Shown here: one piece after another, positions 25,629 through 32,868 of the stretch
Numbering within the stretch: the first letter of the stretch is position 1
Layout: every line of letters starts with the position of its first letter
Assembly (NCBI RefSeq): GCF_022751215.1
Contig: NZ_JAICDG010000001.1
Coordinates: forward strand, 868,001-932,000
DNA: 64,000 bases
Direction of reading: 5' to 3'
Origin: Actinomadura terrae
Lineage (GTDB): Bacteria; Actinomycetota; Actinomycetes; Streptosporangiales; Streptosporangiaceae
Notes under the pieces: model-generated
Told to the model about the DNA's origin: nothing
Database searches by the model: none
What the model saw: only the letters and a program-made list of their open reading frames with translations
Made by a program: the position numbers and the translations under genes

Positions 25629-26528
25629 ATGCGGTCGTTCAGCCGGCACGGGTCGGAGTTGGTCACGCCGTCGGCGGTCGATCCCTGTATGGACGACCCC
25701 GGGGCGCAGCGGTTGCGCGAGTCCATGCGCCGCCACGACTGGAGGGCGGTCCGGGGCTTCTTCACCGGCGTCGACGACCCCGACGACCGGTCGTTCTACA
25801 TCGGGATCTGCGCGGGCGCCCCCGGCGTCCAGGACTGGATCACCGAGTGGTGCCGGGCGCAGCCCAAGGCGACGCTGCCGCTGACGATCCGCGCCGCGCA
25901 CGCGCTCACCCGCGACGCCGCCGCGCTGGCCGAGGAGTGCCTGGCCGAGGTCGTCGGCCGGGACGAGAAGGACGCCTCCGCCCGGGCCCTGCTGGTCGCC
26001 GCCGCCACCGCGGGGAGGCTGGACCGCGCGGAGGCGCGGCGGCGGTTCGACGAGGCGGTCGACGTCCACCCCGGGCACCTGCACGCCCACACGCGGATGC
26101 TCGCCTTCCTCCAGGCGGAGGACGCCCACGACGACGCGCTCGCGTTCGCGCACGAGGCCGTGGCCGCGGCGCCGGTGGGGAGCCCGCTGGGCGTCCTCGT
26201 CGCCGAGGCCCACATCGGACGGTGGCGGTCGCTGCCGACGGCGCGGCGCGGCTCCTACATGTCGAGCGACTCCGTCCGGGCCGACCTGGTCGCCGCCGCC
26301 GGGGACTCGGTCCGCAGCTCCGCCTACGAGGCGCGGCCGGGCTGGCCCGCGATCCACAACGCGTTCGCGTTCGCGTTCGTGATGGCGGGCGAGGTCCGCT
26401 CGGCCGCCAAGCAGTTCGAGGTGATCGGCGACCGCGTCACCGAACACCCCTGGGACGCCTACCGCGCCGACCCCGTCGAGGCGTTCGCCGAGCTGCGCGA
26501 GTGGGCGCGCACCTGGATCGACACCTGA
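25629..26528 (+). CDS. hypothetical protein, TPR-like helical repeats
   Basis: Protein of about 299 residues, no recognised function. It is rich in Ala, Arg, Asp and Glu and composed of short amphipathic helices (AEECLAEVVGRDEKDASARA, RRRFDEAVDVHP, DALAFAHEAVAAAP) that resemble tetratricopeptide pairs. No signal peptide or membrane segment. ATG 25629 follows GAGGA at 8 bases; ATG 25620 and 25689 are alternatives. It stands alone; the structured repeat copy B lies 110 bases downstream in the same orientation. Confidence 0.6.
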   Translation: MRSFSRHGSELVTPSAVDPCMDDPGAQRLRESMRRHDWRAVRGFFTGVDDPDDRSFYIGICAGAPGVQDWITEWCRAQPKATLPLTIRAAHALTRDAAALAEECLAEVVGRDEKDASARALLVAAATAGRLDRAEARRRFDEAVDVHPGHLHAHTRMLAFLQAEDAHDDALAFAHEAVAAAPVGSPLGVLVAEAHIGRWRSLPTARRGSYMSSDSVRADLVAAAGDSVRSSAYEARPGWPAIHNAFAFAFVMAGEVRSAAKQFEVIGDRVTEHPWDAYRADPVEAFAELREWARTWIDT

Positions 26529-26637
26529 CGTGTGACGTTTTCGCGCGAGGGTGCGCTGAACGTGGTGAGGGTGGTCGACCGATGTGAGCGGGCATCGGTC
26601 GACCGCTCGCCTCCGGCGGGTCCGCCTCTGTGTTTAT

Positions 26638-26806
26638 TTAAGTCCCGGCCCACTACCCTCGCCTGGCGGCTCGGGCAGTGACCGTGCCTTTGCGGGCGCG
26701 GATCGCTTCGCGATCTTCGCGGTGGGGCCTCGCCTCCGGCTTCGGCCCCGCCGCTCAGCTACGCGCCCGCGTGACGGCTGAGGCCACTTTGGTACACGGC
26801 CCTAGG
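26638..26806 (+). repeat. structured dispersed repeat, copy B
   Basis: Inverted relative to 13210-13376. The two share a core from the CCTCAGCCGTCACGCGGGCG block to the GGGCCGGGACTTA end, with roughly a dozen differences over about 145 bp. The hairpins are kept: CTCAGC...GCTGAG, GGGGCC...GGCCCC and GATCGC-ttc-GCGATC. The last is G-C closed here and G-U closed in copy A. As in copy A, it lies downstream of a gene and in the same sense as that gene. Confidence 0.82.
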
Positions 26807-27037
26807 TGTCGGTCAGCGGACGTGCTTCCTGTGCCGGGTGGGCGGCTCTCCTGTCGGATGGAGTTTTCAGCCCTTCAGGTAAGGGCGCGTGTCCCAGTGC
26901 CGGGGCGCCTCGGGCAGTGGCGGACGTCGGGGCGTGTTGTGCACATCGATAGGGCGCTGATATGGGCGCCGACGTGTGTTTCGTCACTCGCGGGAATTGC
27001 GGGCTGCAACGCAATTCTCCGCGCAACGGGCGAGGTG

Positions 27038-27076
27038 AACCGTATCAGTTAACCGTTTCAGTGAACCGATTCAGTG
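27038..27076. repeat. three contiguous 13-bp repeats (candidate operator)
   Basis: AACCGTATCAGTT, AACCGTTTCAGTG and AACCGATTCAGTG lie head to tail at 27038-27050, 27051-27063 and 27064-27076. They end 58 bases before the LacI-family start codon. Their spacing is a little over one helical turn, as expected for cooperative binding; autoregulation by the LacI protein is the simplest guess. Confidence 0.65.
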
Positions 27077-27134
27077 GGACGCTCGACTGGTGGGGTCCCG
27101 CCTTCTGTCGGTGCGTGCCTCTAGGGTTAGAGGC

Positions 27135-28139
27135 GTGCCAGACAGGCGCAAGCGCGCGACCATCCGCGAAGTCGCGCAGGCGACGGGGTTGTCGCCTGCG
27201 GCCGTGTCCTATGCGCTGCGCGGTATCCAGACCTCGGAGGAGACGCAGGAGCGGGTCCGCGCGGCGGCGGAGGCGCTCGGCTACGAGGCGCACCCGATCG
27301 CCCGGGCCTTGGCCAGCGGCCGGACGGGCCAGGTCGGCCTGCTGTGCGGCTCGCTGGAGGACTACTGGCAGCAGTCGCTCGCGGTGGGCATCGGCCGGGC
27401 GCTGCTCGCCCGCGACCGCTACGCCCTGATCGTGGACGCGGGCGGCGACCCCGAGCGCGAGCTGGCCCTCGCCCGGCGGCTGCGCGACCAGCGGGTCGAC
27501 GGGCTGATCGTCCAGCCGCTCGACCCGGCCGCCGCGCTCTGGCCGGAACTGGCCGACACGATCCCGGTGGTGTCGATCGGCGACGCGCTGCGCGGCGGGC
27601 AGGCGCAGGGGGAGGTCGTGTTCGACAACCGGCGCGGCGTCACGCTCGCGCTGGAGCACCTGCGCGACCTCGGCCACCAGCGGCTCACGGTGTTCACCCC
27701 GACCCGCGCCAGCACCCCCGACCGCCCCGCCGACGTGCACGTCAACGCCGAGGCCGAACGGCTCGGCCTGCGCGTGGACGTCGTGGTCGTCCCGCAGTCG
27801 CTCGCCGAGTCCACCGAGGTCGCCGTCCGGGTGCTCGGCGGCCCGAACCGCCCCTCGGCGGTCTTCTGCTTCGCCGACTCGATCGCCTACGGCGTGTACG
27901 CGGCGACGCGCGAGCTGGGTCTGGACGTCCCGGGCGACGTCGCGGTCTGCGGCTACGACGACCACCCGATGTCGGCGCTGCTGACACCGCCGCTCACGAG
28001 CGTCGACTGGGACATCGAGGGCATCGTGCACGCCGCCGTCCGGCTGGTCGTCGACGTCATCGACGGCAAGCCCCGCAAACGCCGCGTCGTCCGCGAACCG
28101 ACCCTGCGAGTCCGGGCCTCGACCGGCAGTGCCGATTGA
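27135..28139 (+). CDS. LacI-family transcriptional regulator
   Basis: Protein of 334 residues. The N-terminal helix-turn-helix and hinge are TIREVAQATGLSPAAVSYALRG and ARALASGRTGQVGLL. A periplasmic-binding-like effector domain follows (GLIVQPLDP, VFDNRRGVTLALEHLRDLGHQRL, VAVCGYDDHP). GTG 27135 is chosen because the DNA-binding domain begins just after it; an in-frame start at 27090 adds unlike residues. The ABC transporter downstream is a possible target, but 219 bases separate them. Effector unknown. Confidence 0.87.
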   Translation: MPDRRKRATIREVAQATGLSPAAVSYALRGIQTSEETQERVRAAAEALGYEAHPIARALASGRTGQVGLLCGSLEDYWQQSLAVGIGRALLARDRYALIVDAGGDPERELALARRLRDQRVDGLIVQPLDPAAALWPELADTIPVVSIGDALRGGQAQGEVVFDNRRGVTLALEHLRDLGHQRLTVFTPTRASTPDRPADVHVNAEAERLGLRVDVVVVPQSLAESTEVAVRVLGGPNRPSAVFCFADSIAYGVYAATRELGLDVPGDVAVCGYDDHPMSALLTPPLTSVDWDIEGIVHAAVRLVVDVIDGKPRKRRVVREPTLRVRASTGSAD

Positions 28140-28178
28140 AGTCCCGGTATGGCGATCGTCACCTTTTTGTGTGACGTT

Positions 28179-28201
28179 CCACGCCTGGCGGGGAGGCGTG
28201 G
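28179..28201 (+). terminator. possible hairpin after the LacI gene
   Basis: Perfect stem CCACGCCT/AGGCGTGG with a 7-base loop, 39 bases past the LacI stop. A T5 run lies before rather than after it, so it is a weak terminator candidate for this strand. Confidence 0.35.
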
Positions 28202-28358
28202 GGGCGGGGGTGTTGATAACGATTCGGCTGTGTTCTCTGGTGCTACGCTACTTTCCCCTGATTTCCGGTAGTTACGCTTAACAAGCGTGGTTCCGGACAT
28301 GCCGGGTCACCGGGTCGACGGTACCCATTGGCTACGGTTGGGTAGAAGGCCGAAATCG

Positions 28359-29564
28359 ATGACCGGCGTTGCGGCGCCCGACGAGGACGTGAACCGTTTG
28401 ATCACCTTTGAGGGCGTGACCAAGCGCTACCCCGACGGCACCGTCGCGCTGGACGATGTGAGCCTGGAGTGCCCCACCGGGCAGATCACGGTGTTCGTCG
28501 GCACGTCCGGCGGGGGCAAGACGACGGCGCTGCGCACGATCAACCGGATGGTGGAGCCGACCGGCGGGCGGGTGCTCATCGACGGGCAGGACGTCCGCGA
28601 CCGCAGGCCCGCCGAGCTGCGGCGCGGCATCGGCTACGTCATCCAGCACGCCGGGCTGTTCCCGCACCGCACGATCGAGGACAACATCGCCACCGTCCCC
28701 TACCTGCTGCGCTGGAACAAGAAGAAGGCCCGCGACACGGCCCGCGAGCTGATGGAGCGCGTCGGGCTCGACGCCGGGATGGCCAAGCGCTACCCGTTCC
28801 AGCTCTCGGGCGGCCAGCAGCAGCGCGTCGGCGTCGCCCGCGCGCTGGCCGCCGACCCGCCGATCATGCTGATGGACGAGCCGTTCAGCGCCGTCGACCC
28901 CGTCGTCCGGGCCGAGTTGCAGGACGAGTTCCTCCGCCTCCAGGACGAGCTGCACAAGACCATCGTGTTCGTCACCCACGACATCGACGAGGCGATCAAG
29001 CTCGGCGACCGGATCGCGGTTTTCCGCACCGGCGGCGAGCTGGTCCAGGTCGCCGCCCCCGAGGACCTGCTGGCCCACCCCGCCGACGACTTCGTGGCGG
29101 GCTTCGTCGGCCAGAACCGCGGCATCCGCAGCCTGTCCTTCGCCGACACGGCCGAGCTGAGCCTGCGCGACGACCTCGTCCGCCCGGTGACCGCCGCGCC
29201 CGCCGACACCGCCGGGCTCGACTGGGTGCTGGTGGTCGACGAGGCCCGGCACCCGCTCGGCTGGGTCCGGGGCAAGGAGGTCACCGGCCCGCTCGCGGAC
29301 GCGGCGCTGGCGCCGGTCGGCGGGACGTTCCAGGTCGGCGCCGACTCGGTGCGCGGCGCGCTGGACGCGGCCGTGCTGTCCCCGGCCGGGCTCGCGGTCG
29401 GCGTGGACGGCGGCGGCGCCGTCGTCGGCGTGACCGGCGGCGCGGAGCTGCTCGCCGTCCCCACCCATGGCGAGCACCACCACCGCCCCGGCAAGGGGCT
29501 CCCCGTCGACACGCCGCCCGGCGAGGGCTCCGCCTCCGCCGCCCAGGACGGTGCCTCCGACTGA
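28359..29564 (+). CDS. OpuC/ProU-type ABC transporter, ATP-binding subunit
   Basis: Energises uptake of a quaternary amine-type solute. About 401 residues: Walker A GTSGGGKTT (about 45-53), Q-loop VIQHAGLFPHRTI, signature LSGGQQQRVGVARAL, Walker B IMLMDEPFSAVDP and H-loop VTHDIDEA. The region past about residue 260 is a degenerate regulatory (CBS-like) domain, then a His/Gly-rich tail. The start is uncertain: ATG 28359, or GTG 28389 nearer the conserved LITFEGVTKRY. Its stop overlaps the permease start (TGATG). Confidence 0.88.
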   Translation: MTGVAAPDEDVNRLITFEGVTKRYPDGTVALDDVSLECPTGQITVFVGTSGGGKTTALRTINRMVEPTGGRVLIDGQDVRDRRPAELRRGIGYVIQHAGLFPHRTIEDNIATVPYLLRWNKKKARDTARELMERVGLDAGMAKRYPFQLSGGQQQRVGVARALAADPPIMLMDEPFSAVDPVVRAELQDEFLRLQDELHKTIVFVTHDIDEAIKLGDRIAVFRTGGELVQVAAPEDLLAHPADDFVAGFVGQNRGIRSLSFADTAELSLRDDLVRPVTAAPADTAGLDWVLVVDEARHPLGWVRGKEVTGPLADAALAPVGGTFQVGADSVRGALDAAVLSPAGLAVGVDGGGAVVGVTGGAELLAVPTHGEHHHRPGKGLPVDTPPGEGSASAAQDGASD

Positions 29565-30214
29565 TGGACATCGACTGGGGCTGGATCGGCGACCACACCG
29601 ACACGCTCACCGACCACGCCCTCATCCACCTGCGCCTGGCGCTGCTGCCGGTGCTGTTCGGGCTGCTGATCTCGCTGCCGCTCGGCGTGCTGTGCCGCCG
29701 CTGGGGCTGGCTCTACCCGCCGGTGCTGACGGCCTCGAACATCTTCTACGCGATCCCGTCGCTCGCGCTGTTCATGGTCTTCATCCAGTACACGGGGCTG
29801 GAGCCGGCGACGGTCATGATCCCGCTGACCCTCTACAGCCTGTCGGTGCTCGTCCCGAACGTGGTGGACGGCCTCGCCTCGGTGTCCGAGCCGGTCCGGC
29901 AGGCGGCGACCGCGATGGGCTTCGGGACGCTCCGCCGCCTGCTGCGGGTCGAGCTGCCGATCGCGGTGCCCATCGTGATCGCGGGGGTGCGGGTCGCGGC
30001 GGTGTCCTCGATCAGCCTCGTCGCGGTCGGCCAGCTCGTCGGGCAGGGCGGGCTCGGCTACGACATCATCCGCGGCTACCAGCTCCAGTTCCAGACCCAG
30101 ATCATCGCCGCCTCGGTGCTGATCGTCATGCTGGCCCTGGTCACCGACGCGATCCTGGTGATCGTCCAGCGACTGCTCACCCCGTGGGCCCGGGCGCGCG
30201 GGAGGGCGTCGTGA
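29564..30214 (+). CDS. OpuC-type ABC transporter permease 1
   Basis: Inner-membrane permease of 216 residues with five to six hydrophobic segments. It carries the binding-protein-dependent transport signature in the cytoplasmic loop (VSEPVRQAATAMGFGTLRRLLRVELPIAVP). The FYAIPSLALFMVFI segment is typical of OpuCB/OpuCD. Its stop overlaps the next gene's GTG (GTGA, 30211-30214). Confidence 0.9.
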   Translation: MDIDWGWIGDHTDTLTDHALIHLRLALLPVLFGLLISLPLGVLCRRWGWLYPPVLTASNIFYAIPSLALFMVFIQYTGLEPATVMIPLTLYSLSVLVPNVVDGLASVSEPVRQAATAMGFGTLRRLLRVELPIAVPIVIAGVRVAAVSSISLVAVGQLVGQGGLGYDIIRGYQLQFQTQIIAASVLIVMLALVTDAILVIVQRLLTPWARARGRAS

Positions 30215-30897
30215 ACGACCTGTGGAACCAGATCGACCTGTCGTGGTCGTGGCTGACCGCGTCCGAGCAGTGGCACGGTGAAGACGGCATCCCGCACCGG
30301 CTCGTCCAGCACCTCTACTACAGCGGCGTGTCGCTGCTGTTCGCGGCGCTGATCGGGCTGGCGCTCGGGCTGCTGGTCGGGCACACCGGGCGGGGCGGCT
30401 TCCTCGCGGTCAGCGTCGCCAACATCGCCCGCGCGATCCCGACGTTCGGCCTGGTGCTGTTCATCGTCGTGATCGAGTACAGCATCACGCCGGTGCTGAT
30501 CGCGCTGGTCGCGCTCGCCGTCCCGCCGATCCTCGTGAACACCTTCGAGGGCCTGCGCGGCGTCGATCCCGAGGCCAAGGACGCGGCGCGCGGCATGGGC
30601 ATGTCGGAGTGGGGCGTGCTGTGGCGGGCCGAGGTGCCGATGGCGCTGCCGCTGATCCTGCTCGGGCTCCGCACGTCCGCGATCCAGGTCGTGGCGACCG
30701 CGACGATCGCCGCCTACCCCGGCTTCGGCGGGCTCGGCCGCTACATCATCGACGGCCTGGCCCGCAACGACTACCAGCTCGTCGTCGGCGGGACCGTGCT
30801 GGTCGTGGCGCTCGCGGTGATCGTGCAGCTGGTCTTCGCGGCGCTGCGCCGCCTCGTCGTCTCGCCGGGCCTGCTCGGCACCGCCCGTTCGTCCTGA
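30211..30897 (+). CDS. OpuC-type ABC transporter permease 2
   Basis: Second permease, 228 residues. The membrane segments follow a 40-residue leader. The EAA-like loop is VDPEAKDAARGMGMSEWGVLWRAEVPMALPLIL, and the family segment ARAIPTFGLVLFIVV matches its partner. The two permeases differ enough to act as a heterodimer. GTG 30211 follows GGGAGGG. The binding-protein gene starts 26 bases later. Confidence 0.9.
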   Translation: MNDLWNQIDLSWSWLTASEQWHGEDGIPHRLVQHLYYSGVSLLFAALIGLALGLLVGHTGRGGFLAVSVANIARAIPTFGLVLFIVVIEYSITPVLIALVALAVPPILVNTFEGLRGVDPEAKDAARGMGMSEWGVLWRAEVPMALPLILLGLRTSAIQVVATATIAAYPGFGGLGRYIIDGLARNDYQLVVGGTVLVVALAVIVQLVFAALRRLVVSPGLLGTARSS

Positions 30898-30923
30898 ACG
30901 GTCAGAGGAGAAGGAAACCGACT

Positions 30924-31847
30924 ATGAAGAATATGATCCGCGCCGCCGCCGTCGGCCTGGCGGCCGCCCTCGCGCTGTCGGCCTGCGGTGGCGGGGACGA
31001 CGGCGACGACAAGAACCCGCTTTCCGGGGGCGGGAAGAAGGGCACGATCACGGTCGGCGGCGCCAACTTCCCCGAGAGCGGCCTCATCGGCGAGATCTAC
31101 GCGCAGGCGCTGGAGGCCAAGGGCCTCAAGGTCGAGCGCAAGCTCAACATCGGCGCCCGCGAGATCTACTACGACCAGGTCGTCAAGGGCGGCATCAGCG
31201 TGATGCCCGAGTACAACGGCGCGCTGCTGTCCACCTCGGTCGACAAGTCCAGCACCGCGACCACCACCGAGGAGGTCAACGCGGCGCTGAAGGCCAAGCT
31301 GCCGGCGAGCGTGGAGATGCTCGACTCGGCGAAGGCGGAGGACAAGGACTCGGTCACCGTCAACCCGCAGACCGCCGCGAAGTACAAGCTGAAGAGCATC
31401 ACCGACCTCAAGCCGGTCGCGAAGCAGCTGGTGATCGCGGGGCCGTCGGAGTTCAAGACCCGCCAGCAGGGCCTCGTCGGCCTGAAGGCCAAGTACGGCC
31501 TGGAGTTCAAGAAGTTCCAGCCGTTCGACGCGGGCGCTCAGGCCACGCTGGTCAAGCTGCTCACCGAGGACAAGGTCCAGGCCGCCGACCTGTTCACCAC
31601 CGACCCCACGATCCCGCAGAAGAAGCTGGTCGTCCTGGAGGACCCCCAGCACGTCTTCACCGCGCAGAACGTGACGCCGCTGGTGAACAAGGCCGCCGTG
31701 AACGCCGAGGCCAGGGCCGCGCTCAACGGCGTCTCGGCCAAGCTCACCACCCAGGACCTCCTGGACATGATGAAGCGCGTCGCGATCGACAAGGAGGACC
31801 AGGAGAAGGTCGCCAAGGACTGGCTGAAGAAGTCCGGCCTCGCCTGA
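30924..31847 (+). CDS. OpuC-type substrate-binding lipoprotein
   Basis: Extracellular lipoprotein of 307 residues. The signal MKNMIRAAAVGLAAALALSACG has its lipobox Cys at about 21. The mature part begins ITVGGANFPESGLIGEIYAQAL and includes YYDQVVKGGISVMPEYNGALL, whose tyrosines fit the aromatic cage of OsmX/OpuCC-type binders. GGAGAAGG precedes ATG 30924. Glycine betaine, choline or carnitine are the family's usual ligands; histidine-derived betaines are considered because egt and hut genes flank it. Confidence 0.88.
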   Translation: MKNMIRAAAVGLAAALALSACGGGDDGDDKNPLSGGGKKGTITVGGANFPESGLIGEIYAQALEAKGLKVERKLNIGAREIYYDQVVKGGISVMPEYNGALLSTSVDKSSTATTTEEVNAALKAKLPASVEMLDSAKAEDKDSVTVNPQTAAKYKLKSITDLKPVAKQLVIAGPSEFKTRQQGLVGLKAKYGLEFKKFQPFDAGAQATLVKLLTEDKVQAADLFTTDPTIPQKKLVVLEDPQHVFTAQNVTPLVNKAAVNAEARAALNGVSAKLTTQDLLDMMKRVAIDKEDQEKVAKDWLKKSGLA

Positions 31848-31865
31848 TCCCCGTTCGGGTCGTTC

Positions 31866-31899
31866 ACGGGCCCCGCTCCGCATCCGGAGCGGGGCCCGT
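31866..31899. terminator. intrinsic terminator after the ABC operon
   Basis: Perfect 15-bp stem ACGGGCCCCGCTCCG with its complement around a CATC loop, followed by a short T-rich stretch. It lies 18 bases past the binding-protein stop and ahead of the convergent IclR gene. Confidence 0.85.
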
Positions 31900-31923
31900 T
31901 CCTGTTCGCGGGGTCGGGGGCGG

Positions 31924-32688
31924 TCAACGGACGGGGGGACGGCCGGTGAGGCGCGTGGTGAGGGACGTCGCCGTCGCCCGGACGACGCCCGCGATCGCGG
32001 GCCACGTCTCCGGCGGATGCCCCTCGCGGCGGAACGTGACCGTGATCGCGGCGGTGGGGTGGCCGGTGTGGTCGAAGGAGCAGGCGGCGATGCTGGCGAA
32101 GCCCTCGGTGATGTGGCCGTCCTCGGCCGACCAGCCGCGCTGGGCGTCCCGCGCGAGCACCTGGCGCAGCTCGCGCAGGGTGCCGGGGCCGCGTCCCGTC
32201 CGGTCGATGAACGGGTGCGGGAACAGGGCCCTGACCTGCGCCGGGGGCAGATGGGCGAGCAGCGACAGGCCGCTCGCGGTGAGCTGCGCGGGCATCCGGA
32301 CGCCGACGTCGGTGACCAGCGTCGCGTGCCGGGGCGGCTGCTCCTTGAGCAGGTAGAGGGTCTCGGCGCCGTGCAGGACGCCGAGCTGCGCGATCTCGCC
32401 GAGCCGGTCCACCAGGCGGCGCAGCAGCGGGCGGGCGAGGCGTTCGAGGGGCTCGTGCCGCAGGTAGGCGGAGCCGACCTCGAACGCGCCGACGCCGAGG
32501 CCCCAGCGGCGCTCCTCGGGCAGGTAGGCGACGAAGCCGTCCTCGGCCATCGCGGTCAGCAGGTGGTAGGCGCTGGAGCGCGGCAGACCGAGGGAACGGG
32601 CGATGGCCGAGGCGGGCAGCGGGCCGGGCGCGCCCGCGAGCAGGCGCAGCACGGCGAGGGCCCGGCGGGCGGCGGGGACCTGGCTCAT
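31924..32688 (-). CDS. IclR-family regulator of the hut cluster
   Basis: Protein of 254 residues. The winged helix-turn-helix (ALAVLRLLAG, IARSLGLPRSSAYHLLTAMAEDGFV) is followed by an IclR effector domain (LGVLHGAETLYLL, TASGLSLLAHLP, GFASIAACSFDHTG). ATG 32688 has GGGGAG. It diverges from hutH, and IclR-type HutR regulators of histidine use are known in actinobacteria. It probably binds the short inverted repeat at 32698-32713, acting as activator or repressor. Confidence 0.87.
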   Translation of the reverse strand: MSQVPAARRALAVLRLLAGAPGPLPASAIARSLGLPRSSAYHLLTAMAEDGFVAYLPEERRWGLGVGAFEVGSAYLRHEPLERLARPLLRRLVDRLGEIAQLGVLHGAETLYLLKEQPPRHATLVTDVGVRMPAQLTASGLSLLAHLPPAQVRALFPHPFIDRTGRGPGTLRELRQVLARDAQRGWSAEDGHITEGFASIAACSFDHTGHPTAAITVTFRREGHPPETWPAIAGVVRATATSLTTRLTGRPPVR

Positions 32689-32697
32689 CTCCCCATA

Positions 32698-32713
32698 GTC
32701 TCGTATGTGAGAC
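32698..32713. promoter_or_regulatory. inverted repeat, candidate IclR operator
   Basis: GTCTC-gtatgt-GAGAC, ten bases upstream of the IclR start codon, in the divergent IclR/hutH gap. Position fits autoregulation combined with control of hutH. Confidence 0.5.
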
Positions 32714-32772
32714 AGATGGGACGGTCCGGGTCTGCCTGTGCGGGCGGTCGGGGCGTTCCAATGGTGGCCATG

Positions 32773-32859
32773 GGATCGGCGGGCACTCGTCCGCCGGGTT
32801 CGGAGCGGCGGGCACGGGCCCGCCAGGCACGGATCGGTGGGCGCGGGCCCGCCGGGTAG
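32773..32859 (+). repeat. three tandem 29-bp imperfect repeats in the hutH leader
   Basis: Units at 32773-32801, 32802-32830 and 32831-32859. Each reads GGA(T/G)CGG(C/T)GGGC, then a variable centre, then CCGCC(G/A)GG and three bases. The second and third units can each fold through GGGC...GCCC pairing. The array ends 9 bases before the hutH ATG, so the hutH ribosome site lies at its edge. Confidence 0.78.
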
Positions 32860-32868
32860 GGAATCGGT

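Larger units (their letters stand above)
26529..27134. other. 606-bp non-coding region before the LacI gene
   Basis: Holds the structured repeat copy B (26638-26806), an inverted repeat GAATTGC...GCAATTC (26994-27017) and three 13-bp repeats (27038-27076). Short ORFs across it, including one starting at 26678, run through the repeat and are not conserved in frame in its other copy, so I treat the region as untranslated. Confidence 0.6.

Noticed and set aside
26678..27052. 124-residue ORF in the gap before the LacI gene
   Set aside because: It runs through the structured repeat. The other copy has a one-base indel in the same stretch, and there is no convincing ribosome site.
28359..31847. 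Assignment of the ABC transporter as the histidine (HutXWV) importer of the hut operon
   Set aside because: It is separated from hutH by a strong terminator and the IclR gene, and it reads from its own upstream region; adjacency alone is not enough.
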